Virus record (IMG/VR): IMGVR_UViG_3300031624_000012
Location: 1 to 24,363 of that record
Source of the DNA: a virus
Strand: one strand, 5' to 3'
DNA: 24,363 nt
The stretch's first letter is position 1; each line of letters starts with the position of its first letter. A program made the position numbers and the translations under genes. Under the pieces are notes generated by a model. That model searched no databases. It saw nothing but the letters and a program-made list of their open reading frames with translations, and was not told where the DNA came from. Shown one piece after another: positions 15,460 to 21,668 of this stretch.

Positions 15460-18009
15460 ATGAGCACTTATACTGATTTCATAACTGAACCTACATCCGC
15501 AAAACAGACTCTTGTTGAATTAGATATCGGCGAAAGCTCTAAGTTTGTCAACGTCGGTCATGGCGTTTGGATGATTCCCTATTCTGTAGATGAAAATAAT
15601 ACAGCTTTTGATTTCGGCTCTGGCGCTTTCGGCTATGGTACATTCGGTACATCTGGGACAATGGATCTTGGCAATGATAATGCGCGGAGCAAGATAGGAT
15701 CAGTATGGGTTGATGGCGAATATCTATCACGGAGATATACACTTTCTGATGTGCAATCAAATAAGCGATCGTTTTACTTCGATGCATCAAACAGCGTACT
15801 TTATGTTTCCTTCGATGACTTTAATCCACCCTGGGCATTCGATTTTAAACAGATCGGAGTTACGAGAGGATACGCGAATAGGTCCGTATCCCTTGATGAT
15901 ATTTACTATGATGGCCGTCTAAAATCTATTCCAACAATAGTAAAAAAGAAAGATCCACTATTTTTTGGTGTGCTCCGCTTCGAGGGTGGTGATATTTCTT
16001 TTCTAAATGCTGATGGTGAATTAGACAATCTCGCACTTCTGAATGTATTCGGACAGCCATGCAGGATAAAATTTGGTTCCGCCTCGATGGACTACTCCGA
16101 TCTGGAAACCGTATTCGAGGGATATGTTGAAAGCATCAATTATTCAAGCGATTCTGTAGCAATTTCGGTTCAGGATAAGCGCAAGTCTCTATCAAGGGAC
16201 ATACCCATAAACCATTTCGAGGGCGCGGATTATCCCAATATGAAAAGCAATAATATTGGGCAGCCGATTCCCATTGCATACGGGCCGATTGTAAACGCGC
16301 CTGTACTTTGCACAAACGAAAATGGCAGTGCACCTTTTTATTTCAAAATAGCAGACTCATCCAATCATGGGATAGGTGGGATAACCCAGGTATATGTCGA
16401 TGGCACGGCCGTAAACCATGGGGAAGGGGATTTGACTGGAGCGACATTCAGCCTGTCTGCTGGCGTCTATACGGCCGGCGATGATGTCTCAGTTGATTTC
16501 GATGGCTACGTGGATTCCGGCGGCAGCGCGATAGAGAACGCCCTGGATGTAGTCAAGGACCTGATGTCCCTTTATGCGGGCGTGAGCTACGATGCAATTA
16601 ACTATGATACTACCGAATGGGAATCTGAGCAGGCATCGGCTCCGAATATCAATCTATTCTTGGATGAAGAGAAAAAGCTGATAGATGTGATCGGTGATAT
16701 ATGCGCGTCGGTTCCGGGCATATTTCTTGTACAGGACGATGGTAGATATACGTTCAAGGTCTATGATTCCGGGAAGTCACCGGATAGGACAATAGCAATC
16801 GGAGAGCTGCTTGAGCCTCCTTCCGTTTCATATAACTCAGGGGAATTCCTTAGCTCTGTTCTAGTGCGGCATACGAAAGATTGGACAGAAGATAAATACC
16901 AGACCTATATAGATGATGATCAAGAGGAAGCCATATTCGAGGACTACAAAACTAGGCGACAGAAGGTCTTCGAGACTCTTCTAACTTCATCTGCCGATGC
17001 GGCTACGTTCGCGGATAGCATCATGGATCTCGCCGGGGAGATAAAGCCGACATTCTCCGTAATTACCAAAACGCAGAATATTGATTTGGAACTGGAGGAC
17101 GTGGTCGATCTTGAGGTATACAAAGTAACAAACAATGTCTATGGCACCGTGCGCTGTGAAATCATAGGTATTGAAAAGGACATGCTGAAATATACCGTGC
17201 GCCTTACTCTTCGGTATATTCAGAGCATCACGGCGGACCTGAATCTTGCTACACTGATTAAATGGCAATCTGGCGTATCTTATTCTACGGGCGCTGTCAC
17301 CACATACGGTGGAAACCTGTGGCGGGCCATTGCGCCATCATCCGGCGAAACACCGACATTCTCCTCTGAATTTTGGGCCGCCTTTGCCGCCATAACCTGG
17401 CAGTCTACAGTAACATATTCAGCAGATGAGATTGTCAATTATGAAGGTACTATATATCGGGCGCTGCGGGAAACTATTGACGATCAACCCGATGTTTCCT
17501 CCAGCGACTGGGAAGAATATACGGTAAGCGGATCGGCCGTCACTATAGCTGATGCTGGCGGATATTATGATGGGACTGAAGTTGAATCCATACTTCAGGA
17601 GATAGGTGCTGATCTTGCAGTTTCAAGTGGATGGTCAAAAGTAGAAGATCCAAACACGGGTTGGCTTGCTAGCAAAACGGCAGGTTGGACAGCAGATTCT
17701 TTTAGCGGCGGATTGGAAGTGGATTTTTCGGATTATGTGCCAGCAGGAACAAGGGCAATACGAATATATATATATATTGCAACTACCGCTGGAAGGGTGT
17801 ATGGGCGAAAATATGGTGATTCTAATATTTCCAATACCCCAGAAGCTGATGAAGAATGGTCAGCAAGATTTTTATGGTCTGGGTCTGTATCTTATGTTCG
17901 CAGCGCGATAGTAGTTGTCTGGTTATCAGAAGATTATAAAGCTCAATTTGCTGTATCTGATACAGCAACAGATTTATATTTAGCCTATCCTTCCGAGTGT
18001 CTATTATGA
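15460..18009 (+). CDS. tail-tip protein with carbohydrate-binding repeats
   Basis: An 849-residue protein. Residues 1-590 form the tip or hub body, with a region similar to other phage hub proteins around IGQPIPIAYGPIVNAPVLC and the helical part 350-560. Two tandem modules of the CBM5/12 kind follow, near 601-642 (WQSGVSYSTGAVTTYGGNLW) and 645-690 (WQSTVTYSADEIVNYEGTIY). Then a link with YYDGTEVESILQEIG leads to a C-terminal domain of about 130 residues, likely receptor-binding. The last part is strongly AT-rich and includes a pure AT run (17764-17777). The protein probably contacts the cell surface. Confidence 0.78.
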   Translation: MSTYTDFITEPTSAKQTLVELDIGESSKFVNVGHGVWMIPYSVDENNTAFDFGSGAFGYGTFGTSGTMDLGNDNARSKIGSVWVDGEYLSRRYTLSDVQSNKRSFYFDASNSVLYVSFDDFNPPWAFDFKQIGVTRGYANRSVSLDDIYYDGRLKSIPTIVKKKDPLFFGVLRFEGGDISFLNADGELDNLALLNVFGQPCRIKFGSASMDYSDLETVFEGYVESINYSSDSVAISVQDKRKSLSRDIPINHFEGADYPNMKSNNIGQPIPIAYGPIVNAPVLCTNENGSAPFYFKIADSSNHGIGGITQVYVDGTAVNHGEGDLTGATFSLSAGVYTAGDDVSVDFDGYVDSGGSAIENALDVVKDLMSLYAGVSYDAINYDTTEWESEQASAPNINLFLDEEKKLIDVIGDICASVPGIFLVQDDGRYTFKVYDSGKSPDRTIAIGELLEPPSVSYNSGEFLSSVLVRHTKDWTEDKYQTYIDDDQEEAIFEDYKTRRQKVFETLLTSSADAATFADSIMDLAGEIKPTFSVITKTQNIDLELEDVVDLEVYKVTNNVYGTVRCEIIGIEKDMLKYTVRLTLRYIQSITADLNLATLIKWQSGVSYSTGAVTTYGGNLWRAIAPSSGETPTFSSEFWAAFAAITWQSTVTYSADEIVNYEGTIYRALRETIDDQPDVSSSDWEEYTVSGSAVTIADAGGYYDGTEVESILQEIGADLAVSSGWSKVEDPNTGWLASKTAGWTADSFSGGLEVDFSDYVPAGTRAIRIYIYIATTAGRVYGRKYGDSNISNTPEADEEWSARFLWSGSVSYVRSAIVVVWLSEDYKAQFAVSDTATDLYLAYPSECLL

Positions 18010-18266
18010 AACAATTCTATCTGAAAGAATATCCAGACGATGGCAGCGGGATTCCGCAGATCGAGATAAGGCCAATGGGGAATTATAACAATCTTGAGGG
18101 ATTCCGCATTGTCACCGAGAAAGAACTCGCATCAATCCAGGCAAAGCTTTCCGGCGGCAGTGAATATATCGAGCCGCCTGACGTCACGAAAGAAAAAATG
18201 AATGAACTTGAACAGCGCATAGTAGAACTAGAAAGTAAAATCACAGCAGCAAAGGAAAAACAATGA
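18006..18266 (+). CDS. small tail-associated protein with coiled coil
   Basis: An 86-residue protein. The first 45 residues are mixed (YPDDGSGIPQIEIRPMGNYN, 8-27) and the last 30 form a coiled coil (MNELEQRIVELESKI). Start by ATGA overlap with the tip gene; an upstream GTG at 17997 is possible. Small genes after tip genes often encode fibre chaperones or tail attachments. I recognise no family. Confidence 0.6.
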   Translation: MKQFYLKEYPDDGSGIPQIEIRPMGNYNNLEGFRIVTEKELASIQAKLSGGSEYIEPPDVTKEKMNELEQRIVELESKITAAKEKQ

Positions 18267-18490
18267 GTGAACAGCAACAGGAAGATTTAGCCCAACAGTT
18301 GCGCATCCGGGAATTCCTGGATCAGACCGCTAAGACGGTGGCCGAGAACTGCGGACATATTAAGACGATGCGAAGAGATATTCGGGAGATCAAGAAGAAT
18401 AGCGATTTCACGCGAAAGGCCGTCAGCATGATGATGACATTTCTGGAAGTAAGACTGAACGGCGGGAAGCACATAGATGAACGAACCTAG
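18263..18490 (+). CDS. small helical hypothetical protein
   Basis: A 75-residue basic, helical protein (QQLRIREFLDQTAKTVAENC, then KTMRRDIREIKKN). The ATG shares ATGA with the previous stop, and its end overlaps the next gene by 14 nt. There is no membrane segment, so it is not a holin of the XhlA type, although its place before the lysis genes is similar. Confidence 0.6.
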   Translation: MSEQQQEDLAQQLRIREFLDQTAKTVAENCGHIKTMRRDIREIKKNSDFTRKAVSMMMTFLEVRLNGGKHIDERT

Positions 18491-18896
18491 ACAGAAAATC
18501 ATGCTCACATTGGGCGAGGGCGGCTGCTACTTCCTGAGCATGGTACGATTGGCCGAAGATTTGCTCGGAAAGCGCATAGACGCGGTGCTGGAATTTCAGA
18601 AGTGCGTGGCAATGAATCTTTGCCGGGAAGATTGCTATATCTATGATCCGGCAGCGATCATGCACCAACTCTATGGTGGTGATTGGAGAGCCCGCAAAGA
18701 GGACGCTGATTATGAGCCGATAGACGGAGAATTTGAGATTCTTCGATTCGAACGATCCACGCCAGCGAGAATCTATAGCCATTTTGTACTCGGTAGCAAT
18801 AAAGGAGAAGTGGAGTATGACCCATTGGGCAACTCGAATACCGTAGCGCATGGCCAATTGGTATCCAAGAGGATACTTCGATTGATTGCGACATGA
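18477..18896 (+). CDS. DUF261-like protein, candidate cysteine peptidase (lysis)
   Basis: A 139-residue protein that I recognise as similar to DUF261, a family described from Borrelia plasmids and related prophages. It has a papain-like pattern: GEGGCYFLSMVRLAE with C17, then H102 in YSHFVLGSN, and D115/N119 in YDPLGNSNTV. A C-H-D/N order of this kind suggests a C39/NlpC-like fold, so it may cut peptidoglycan peptides as an endolysin. It comes directly before the holin-like gene, as a lysin would. No signal peptide is seen. The enzymatic role is inference; the family resemblance is from memory. Confidence 0.6.
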   Translation: MNEPRQKIMLTLGEGGCYFLSMVRLAEDLLGKRIDAVLEFQKCVAMNLCREDCYIYDPAAIMHQLYGGDWRARKEDADYEPIDGEFEILRFERSTPARIYSHFVLGSNKGEVEYDPLGNSNTVAHGQLVSKRILRLIAT

Positions 18897-19111
18897 ATGC
18901 CAAACGATTCATACAGATAGCCTGGGTATGTGAGGTAATATGGCTGCTTCTCAATTGGACAATTTGCCTTTATCTTTTACCTAATCGAGCCGAGTTGTTC
19001 ATACGGGCGCTTCCTTTGCTTTCGAGTTTGATAGGCGGTCAAGGCCTCTTTGCTGCTGTCGGACCCGAAGTCAAACGGTGGATTGAATCAAAGAATGGAG
19101 GGGGTATGTGA
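18893..19111 (+). CDS. holin-like membrane protein
   Basis: A 72-residue protein with a basic start, two hydrophobic segments (8-29 and 35-57) and a charged C-terminus (KRWIESKNGG). This is the outline of a two-pass class II holin, which opens the inner membrane at lysis. It overlaps the peptidase-like gene before it (ATGA) and the spanin-like genes after it. The family is not recognised, and the holin assignment rests on topology and context. Confidence 0.62.
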   Translation: MNAKRFIQIAWVCEVIWLLLNWTICLYLLPNRAELFIRALPLLSSLIGGQGLFAAVGPEVKRWIESKNGGGM

Positions 19112-19518
19112 GTGTTAAAATCAAGTGGCTTTTCCTTGTGGCGATTGTGGCGGGCTTGGCCGGCTTGGCGGTTGGGGCGCGGTTTAATCTGTTTGATTTT
19201 TCTGGCCTTGGTTCTCGCATATCCGGCCTGGAACGCTCCCTTGGAAGACTCGGAACCGGACTGGCTGGAGCTCAAGAATTACTTGGACGAGATTGGCAGC
19301 GGCTTGCAGATGACCGAGCAGCCCTTGAGCGAGATAGAGAGCTATTTCATCAACGAGAGCGAGCGATTGAGGCAAGAGAAGGCAGACTTACAGAACGAGA
19401 AGCAGCAGTTGCAGCAGGAGAAGAACAGCTTAGACAAACGCGAGCAGGCCTTGAGCGAGCGGGAGAAGGACTTAGACAAGCGCGAGAGTTTGTACGACGG
19501 TATGCAGACGGACCTTGA
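19108..19518 (+). CDS. possible inner spanin-like protein (frame 1 of an overlapping pair)
   Basis: A 136-residue reading frame starting at GTG 19108: an N-terminal membrane segment (6-24, LFLVAIVAGLAGLAVG) followed by a long charged coiled coil to the end. That is the outline of Rz-type inner spanins. It overlaps the frame at 19112 over its whole remaining length. The ribosome site GGAGGGGG (19097-19104) is only 3 nt from this start. It is less certain than the other frame because repeated Glu/Lys codons can produce helix-like composition in neighbouring frames. Confidence 0.4.
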   Translation: MSVKIKWLFLVAIVAGLAGLAVGARFNLFDFSGLGSRISGLERSLGRLGTGLAGAQELLGRDWQRLADDRAALERDRELFHQRERAIEAREGRLTEREAAVAAGEEQLRQTRAGLERAGEGLRQAREFVRRYADGP

Positions 19519-19630
19519 GGATGCCACGACGGCGCTCAAGAGGGCAAAGATCCTAGGTATCATCATCACAGTAGCAGTTGCAACTGCGGCAGGTTATGGT
19601 GGTTATCGATTGGGTAAGGCAATTAACTAG
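19112..19630 (+). CDS. membrane-anchored coiled-coil protein, spanin candidate
   Basis: A 172-residue protein starting at GTG 19112, 7 nt after GGAGGGGG. It has an N-terminal hydrophobic segment (24-40), a long coiled coil (about 75-145, with heptad-like LQNEKQQLQQEKNSL) and a C-terminal hydrophobic segment (147-164). A protein with membrane segments at both ends can span the periplasm, like unimolecular spanins, which join the inner and outer membrane at lysis. Alternatively it is a lysis-module partner of the frame at 19108. It ends at 19630 in a CTAG shared tail-to-tail with the - strand gene. Confidence 0.62.
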   Translation: MLKSSGFSLWRLWRAWPAWRLGRGLICLIFLALVLAYPAWNAPLEDSEPDWLELKNYLDEIGSGLQMTEQPLSEIESYFINESERLRQEKADLQNEKQQLQQEKNSLDKREQALSEREKDLDKRESLYDGMQTDLEDATTALKRAKILGIIITVAVATAAGYGGYRLGKAIN

Positions 19631-19980
19631 GGCTGATTTTCATTGCTGATTCGCAGATAGAAACGATTATATCCTGAATAATCGCCCTTAAAGTAAAAAT
19701 CCTCAAATTCATGAATGCACATATGCTCGGCACCTAATATCAGCATCCCAAAACGAATTTGCGCAAAGGCAGTAAATTCGGCCTGAAAAGGTGTAAAGAA
19801 AGGTACACCGCTTGGTATAAATCGATTTTTGACAATCCCGCCCAACTCCAGATGTTCCCACATGAGAACGCTGGCTTCCATCTCGGCATAGCCGTGCCAA
19901 TCCACTTCATGGCCGTCAAGCAGAAAATCGGTGTTCTCAACGCCGAGAGTTAGAGAAAAAAGGAAAATTAACCAAGTCAT
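19627..19980 (-). CDS. secreted beta-rich protein, possible small outer-membrane barrel
   Basis: A 117-residue protein with a short hydrophobic start (MTWLIFLFSLTLGVE) that looks like a signal peptide. Beta-strand-like stretches follow (AEMEASVLMWEHLELGGIV, FQAEFTAFAQIRFGMLILG) with an EHMCIHEFEDF motif and a final YNRFYLRIS strand. It is on the opposite strand with its own promoter, as are many lysogenic-conversion genes. The start is fixed by GGAGG 5 nt upstream. I recall similar sequences from prophages but cannot name a family. It could alter the host surface. Confidence 0.65.
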   Translation of the reverse strand: MTWLIFLFSLTLGVENTDFLLDGHEVDWHGYAEMEASVLMWEHLELGGIVKNRFIPSGVPFFTPFQAEFTAFAQIRFGMLILGAEHMCIHEFEDFYFKGDYSGYNRFYLRISNENQP

Positions 19981-19990
19981 ATCATCCTCC

Positions 19991-20072
19991 AAAAAATCCC
20001 CCGCACCGGTGTGAGCGCAAGAATAGACTTGCCCGGTTTGGGGGATAATTGCTGGTGATTTCTTGCGCTCAC
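19991..20072 (-). promoter_or_regulatory. leader with competing terminator and 13-bp alternative stem
   Basis: Read on the - strand, GTGAGCGCAAGAA (20072-20060) can pair with TTCTTGCGCTCAC (20023-20011). Between and after these lies a terminator: ATCCCCC (20046-20040) with GGGGGAT (20002-19996), CCGG (20036-20033) with CCGG (20009-20006), an inner GCAAG/CTTGC, then six T (19996-19991) directly before GGAGG. The CTTGC strand belongs to both structures, so they compete, as in an attenuator. The whole unit lies between promoter and start codon. Confidence 0.6.
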
Positions 20073-20078
20073 AATTAT

Positions 20079-20107
20079 AGCATAGTCCATATCGGTTACT
20101 TTATCAA
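20079..20107 (-). promoter_or_regulatory. promoter of the - strand secreted-protein gene
   Basis: On the - strand TTGATA (20107-20102) and TATGCT (20084-20079) are 17 bp apart; a perfect TATAAT (20079-20074) lies next to it. It is followed at once by the attenuator-like leader. Confidence 0.5.
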
Positions 20108-20131
20108 GAAATATTTTAAGGGAATTCGAGG

Positions 20132-20143
20132 CCCGATATCGGG
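20132..20143. repeat. 12-bp perfect palindrome
   Basis: CCCGATATCGGG lies in the gap between the divergent genes at 19980 and 20191. It could be an operator. Confidence 0.45.
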
Positions 20144-20190
20144 AAAATCCTTACTAGAAAATCTCTGAAATAACATAAAATTATATTGTT

Positions 20191-20400
20191 TTGACACATA
20201 CACACCCCAAGAAGAAAGATCTTATTGAGAATAACATATTGCTGCATCAGCTTATCATTACCTTCAGAAGGCTCAATAAGCTGGAAAAATCATTTGATCG
20301 CTTCATGGCTATATTTTACACATTTTTCAACGAACTCAGATCCTGGCAGGAAGAGATGGAAAAGAGAATAAAAAAAGTGGAAGAATTAAATCAGAGATAA
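20191..20400 (+). CDS. small helical protein, start uncertain
   Basis: A frame of up to 69 residues from a TTG at 20191, with no good ribosome site. Translation may start later, for example at the in-frame TTG or ATG codons within the first half. The product is a charged helical protein whose SFDRFMAIFYTFFNELRSWQ resembles RIDRFMEADERRWRLLWEM of the gene at 21689, so the two may be distant paralogues. It is followed by the terminator shared with the - strand gene. Confidence 0.45.
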   Translation: MTHTHPKKKDLIENNILLHQLIITFRRLNKLEKSFDRFMAIFYTFFNELRSWQEEMEKRIKKVEELNQR

Positions 20401-20423
20401 AAAAGCCGGGATTACTCCCGGCT
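20399..20423 (-). terminator. terminator of the two-gene - strand unit
   Basis: On the - strand AGCCGGGA (20423-20416) and TCCCGGCT (20411-20404) form a perfect 8-bp stem around a 4-nt loop (GTAA) that includes the TAA stop of the gene at 20765-20412. Six T follow (20404-20399). Confidence 0.8.
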
Positions 20424-20765
20424 CTTCCGTGGGCGTCCTTTGGGCCAACCGCCCAGCTTGGCGTTCTCCCGCACGGCCTTGGTCTTGGCTTCGCTGCGGA
20501 CCGAGCCGCCCTTGCGGCCGAGAGCCGCAGCTGCTGCTGATAATTCTGCTTCTGCTTCAACTGCCGATTGCTCGATTATGTCAACTCCGACGGCTTCCGC
20601 CGCCTCGCGGGTAATCTGATACCATACGCCGAGATGTTTGGCAGACTCCAACACCGCAACCACGTTGTCGAGTCCGTCGGCCCGCAATACTCGCTTGACA
20701 TGAGGACGCTTGGACACGTCCGGCCAATTATGGAGTACATCATAAGATCTCTTGGTCCAGCCCAT
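20412..20765 (-). CDS. hypothetical protein with basic Gly-rich tail
   Basis: A 117-residue protein. The first 70 residues are mixed helical (SYDVLHNWPDVSKRPHVKRV, 7-26; AKHLGVWYQITREAAEAVG). The end, GRKGGSVRSEAKTKAVREN followed by KGRPRKS, has the Ser-Glu-Ala-Lys and GRP pattern seen at the tail of many small bacterial and phage proteins and could bind nucleic acid. The start is set by GAGGAGG and the stop lies inside a terminator. It is transcribed with the gene at 21205. Function is unknown. Confidence 0.65.
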   Translation of the reverse strand: MGWTKRSYDVLHNWPDVSKRPHVKRVLRADGLDNVVAVLESAKHLGVWYQITREAAEAVGVDIIEQSAVEAEAELSAAAAALGRKGGSVRSEAKTKAVRENAKLGGWPKGRPRKSRE

Positions 20766-20794
20766 GTTAACCTCCTCGCCCCTGTTGGAGCTAC

Positions 20795-20840
20795 AGCGCC
20801 GGGCCGGAGTCGAGCCGGCCCTATGCCACCGGGCGGCGCT
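20795..20840 (-). other. tRNA T-arm-like structure between two - strand genes
   Basis: On the - strand, AGCGCC (20840-20835) pairs with GGCGCT (20800-20795), and GGGCCGG (20821-20815) pairs with CCGGCCC (20807-20801) around the 7-nt loop CTCGACT. Stem, loop length and loop sequence copy a tRNA T-arm and acceptor stem, but no D-arm or anticodon arm fits. It may be a tRNA remnant or an RNA structure that protects or separates the two cistrons. Confidence 0.45.
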
Positions 20841-21205
20841 TAGATGGTAGCAATCACTCCACCGGATGCCGGACCCCAAGAAATTGCCTTGCGCTGATAT
20901 TTGGGGGTGTTATCCTGAGCAATCCTGAGAGCCTGCACAAACTCGGGTATAGCAGCGATAGCGGCTGTTTTGGCCGTCTCAATATCCACGGCCTCGCGCA
21001 TGATGTATTGAGGTGCAGACCCACCGGGAGTATTATATCTCAGGCCCCATTTGCCATTAGGTGCAGCAATCAGCATGATTGACTCGCGGGCATATCCACC
21101 CTGGATCTCACGTCCGTCTGAATACACATAATGGATTGTTGCATTCGCAATGGCAGCTTCTCCCCCTCCGGCAGCGGGTTGCTTTTCCCATCTCAGTTCC
21201 ATCAT
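20840..21205 (-). CDS. hypothetical protein, phage accessory
   Basis: A 121-residue protein with an alpha/beta pattern: a start EAAIANATIHYVYSDGREIQ (16-35), then ESIMLIAAPNGKWGLRYN, and a helical region IETAKTAAIAAIPEFVQALR. I recognise no family. The first of two adjacent ATG codons (21205) lies 8 nt after GGGAGG and is chosen over an upstream ATG at 21223. It is the first gene after the - strand promoter at 21237-21266. No membrane or signal segment is seen. Confidence 0.65.
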   Translation of the reverse strand: MMELRWEKQPAAGGGEAAIANATIHYVYSDGREIQGGYARESIMLIAAPNGKWGLRYNTPGGSAPQYIMREAVDIETAKTAAIAAIPEFVQALRIAQDNTPKYQRKAISWGPASGGVIATI

Positions 21206-21236
21206 CTCTCGTACCTCCCTCATCCTTGATAATACA

Positions 21237-21266
21237 AGTATATAGCTAACCGTTTAGGCTTGTCAA
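21237..21266 (-). promoter_or_regulatory. sigma-70 promoter for the - strand gene pair
   Basis: On the - strand a perfect TTGACA (21266-21261) is followed after 16 bp by TATATA (21244-21239), or after 18 bp by TATACT (21242-21237). It lies 30 bp before the start of the gene at 21205 and diverges from the + strand promoter at 21382. Confidence 0.7.
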
Positions 21267-21381
21267 GCATCTGAGCAAAATATTTCAAGATTTTTTCTCT
21301 TTTTTGAGGAAAACTACTTAACATATGTATGAAATAAGCCAAAATATTTCTTCAAATTTCCCAGAATTCGATAAATTTCGT

Positions 21382-21409
21382 TTGACAAGTTCCCGGGAAG
21401 TGCTATAAT
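21382..21409 (+). promoter_or_regulatory. near-consensus promoter with palindrome in the spacer
   Basis: TTGACA (21382-21387) and TATAAT (21404-21409) are both perfect and 16 bp apart. The spacer contains the palindrome TTCCCGGGAA (21390-21399), and a related TTCCCAGAA lies just upstream (21357-21365). Both could be repressor sites. It would drive the small genes to the right. Confidence 0.85.
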
Positions 21410-21423
21410 GATAGTATGCGCTT

Positions 21424-21513
21424 CATGGGTAATGCTAAAGAGAATGATTTAAGCCCCAAACGATCCGGTCACATCCATACCCATGGGGCGCGCCGGCGGG
21501 AGGGGCTTTTTAG
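21424..21513 (+). promoter_or_regulatory. 5' leader with interlocked stems and a possible terminator
   Basis: CATGGGTA (21424-21431) can pair with TACCCATG (21479-21486), while AAGCCCC (21451-21457) can pair with GGGGCTT (21503-21509), followed by a short T-run. The two stems are interlocked (A-B-A'-B'), so they form a pseudoknot or exclude each other. Confidence 0.4.
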
Positions 21514-21518
21514 CAATC

Positions 21519-21650
21519 AAGCCAGCGTGAGCCAAGGTGTTAAGGGCCAGTGTTGTCGTAAAAAGAGGTCACATGACAAGTGGCTGAGATTGGGGAGTGG
21601 GGCAACCTACTGTGAACCAATTGCCGCAGAGTGCCGCCTGCCGCTGGCTT
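21519..21650 (+). ncRNA. candidate structured RNA in the leader
   Basis: AAGCCAGCG (21519-21527) pairs perfectly with CGCTGGCTT (21642-21650), enclosing 114 nt. Inside are GCCA..TTGTC / GACAA..TGGC (within 21546-21584) and GGCAA/TTGCC (21601-21605/21621-21625), which gives a multi-branched shape. T-rich sequence follows the closing stem. The region has no convincing codons, although a frame is open through it from 21416. I can match it to no known riboswitch or RNA family. Confidence 0.35.
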
Positions 21651-21668
21651 TTCCTTGTTTATCTGGGA

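Noticed and set aside
20011-20072. lac-type operator
   Set aside because: GTGAGCGC and CTCACAATT recall the lac operator, but the halves are 36 nt apart, and the overlap with a terminator strand fits an RNA element better.
20795-20840. Complete tRNA gene
   Set aside because: Only T-arm and acceptor-like stems are present; no D-arm or anticodon arm can be fitted in the 46 nt.
21519-21650. Cobalamin or TPP riboswitch
   Set aside because: Short matches to conserved pieces (CTACTGTGA; GGCTGAGA) occur, but the order and the other conserved boxes are missing, and the downstream genes are not vitamin genes.
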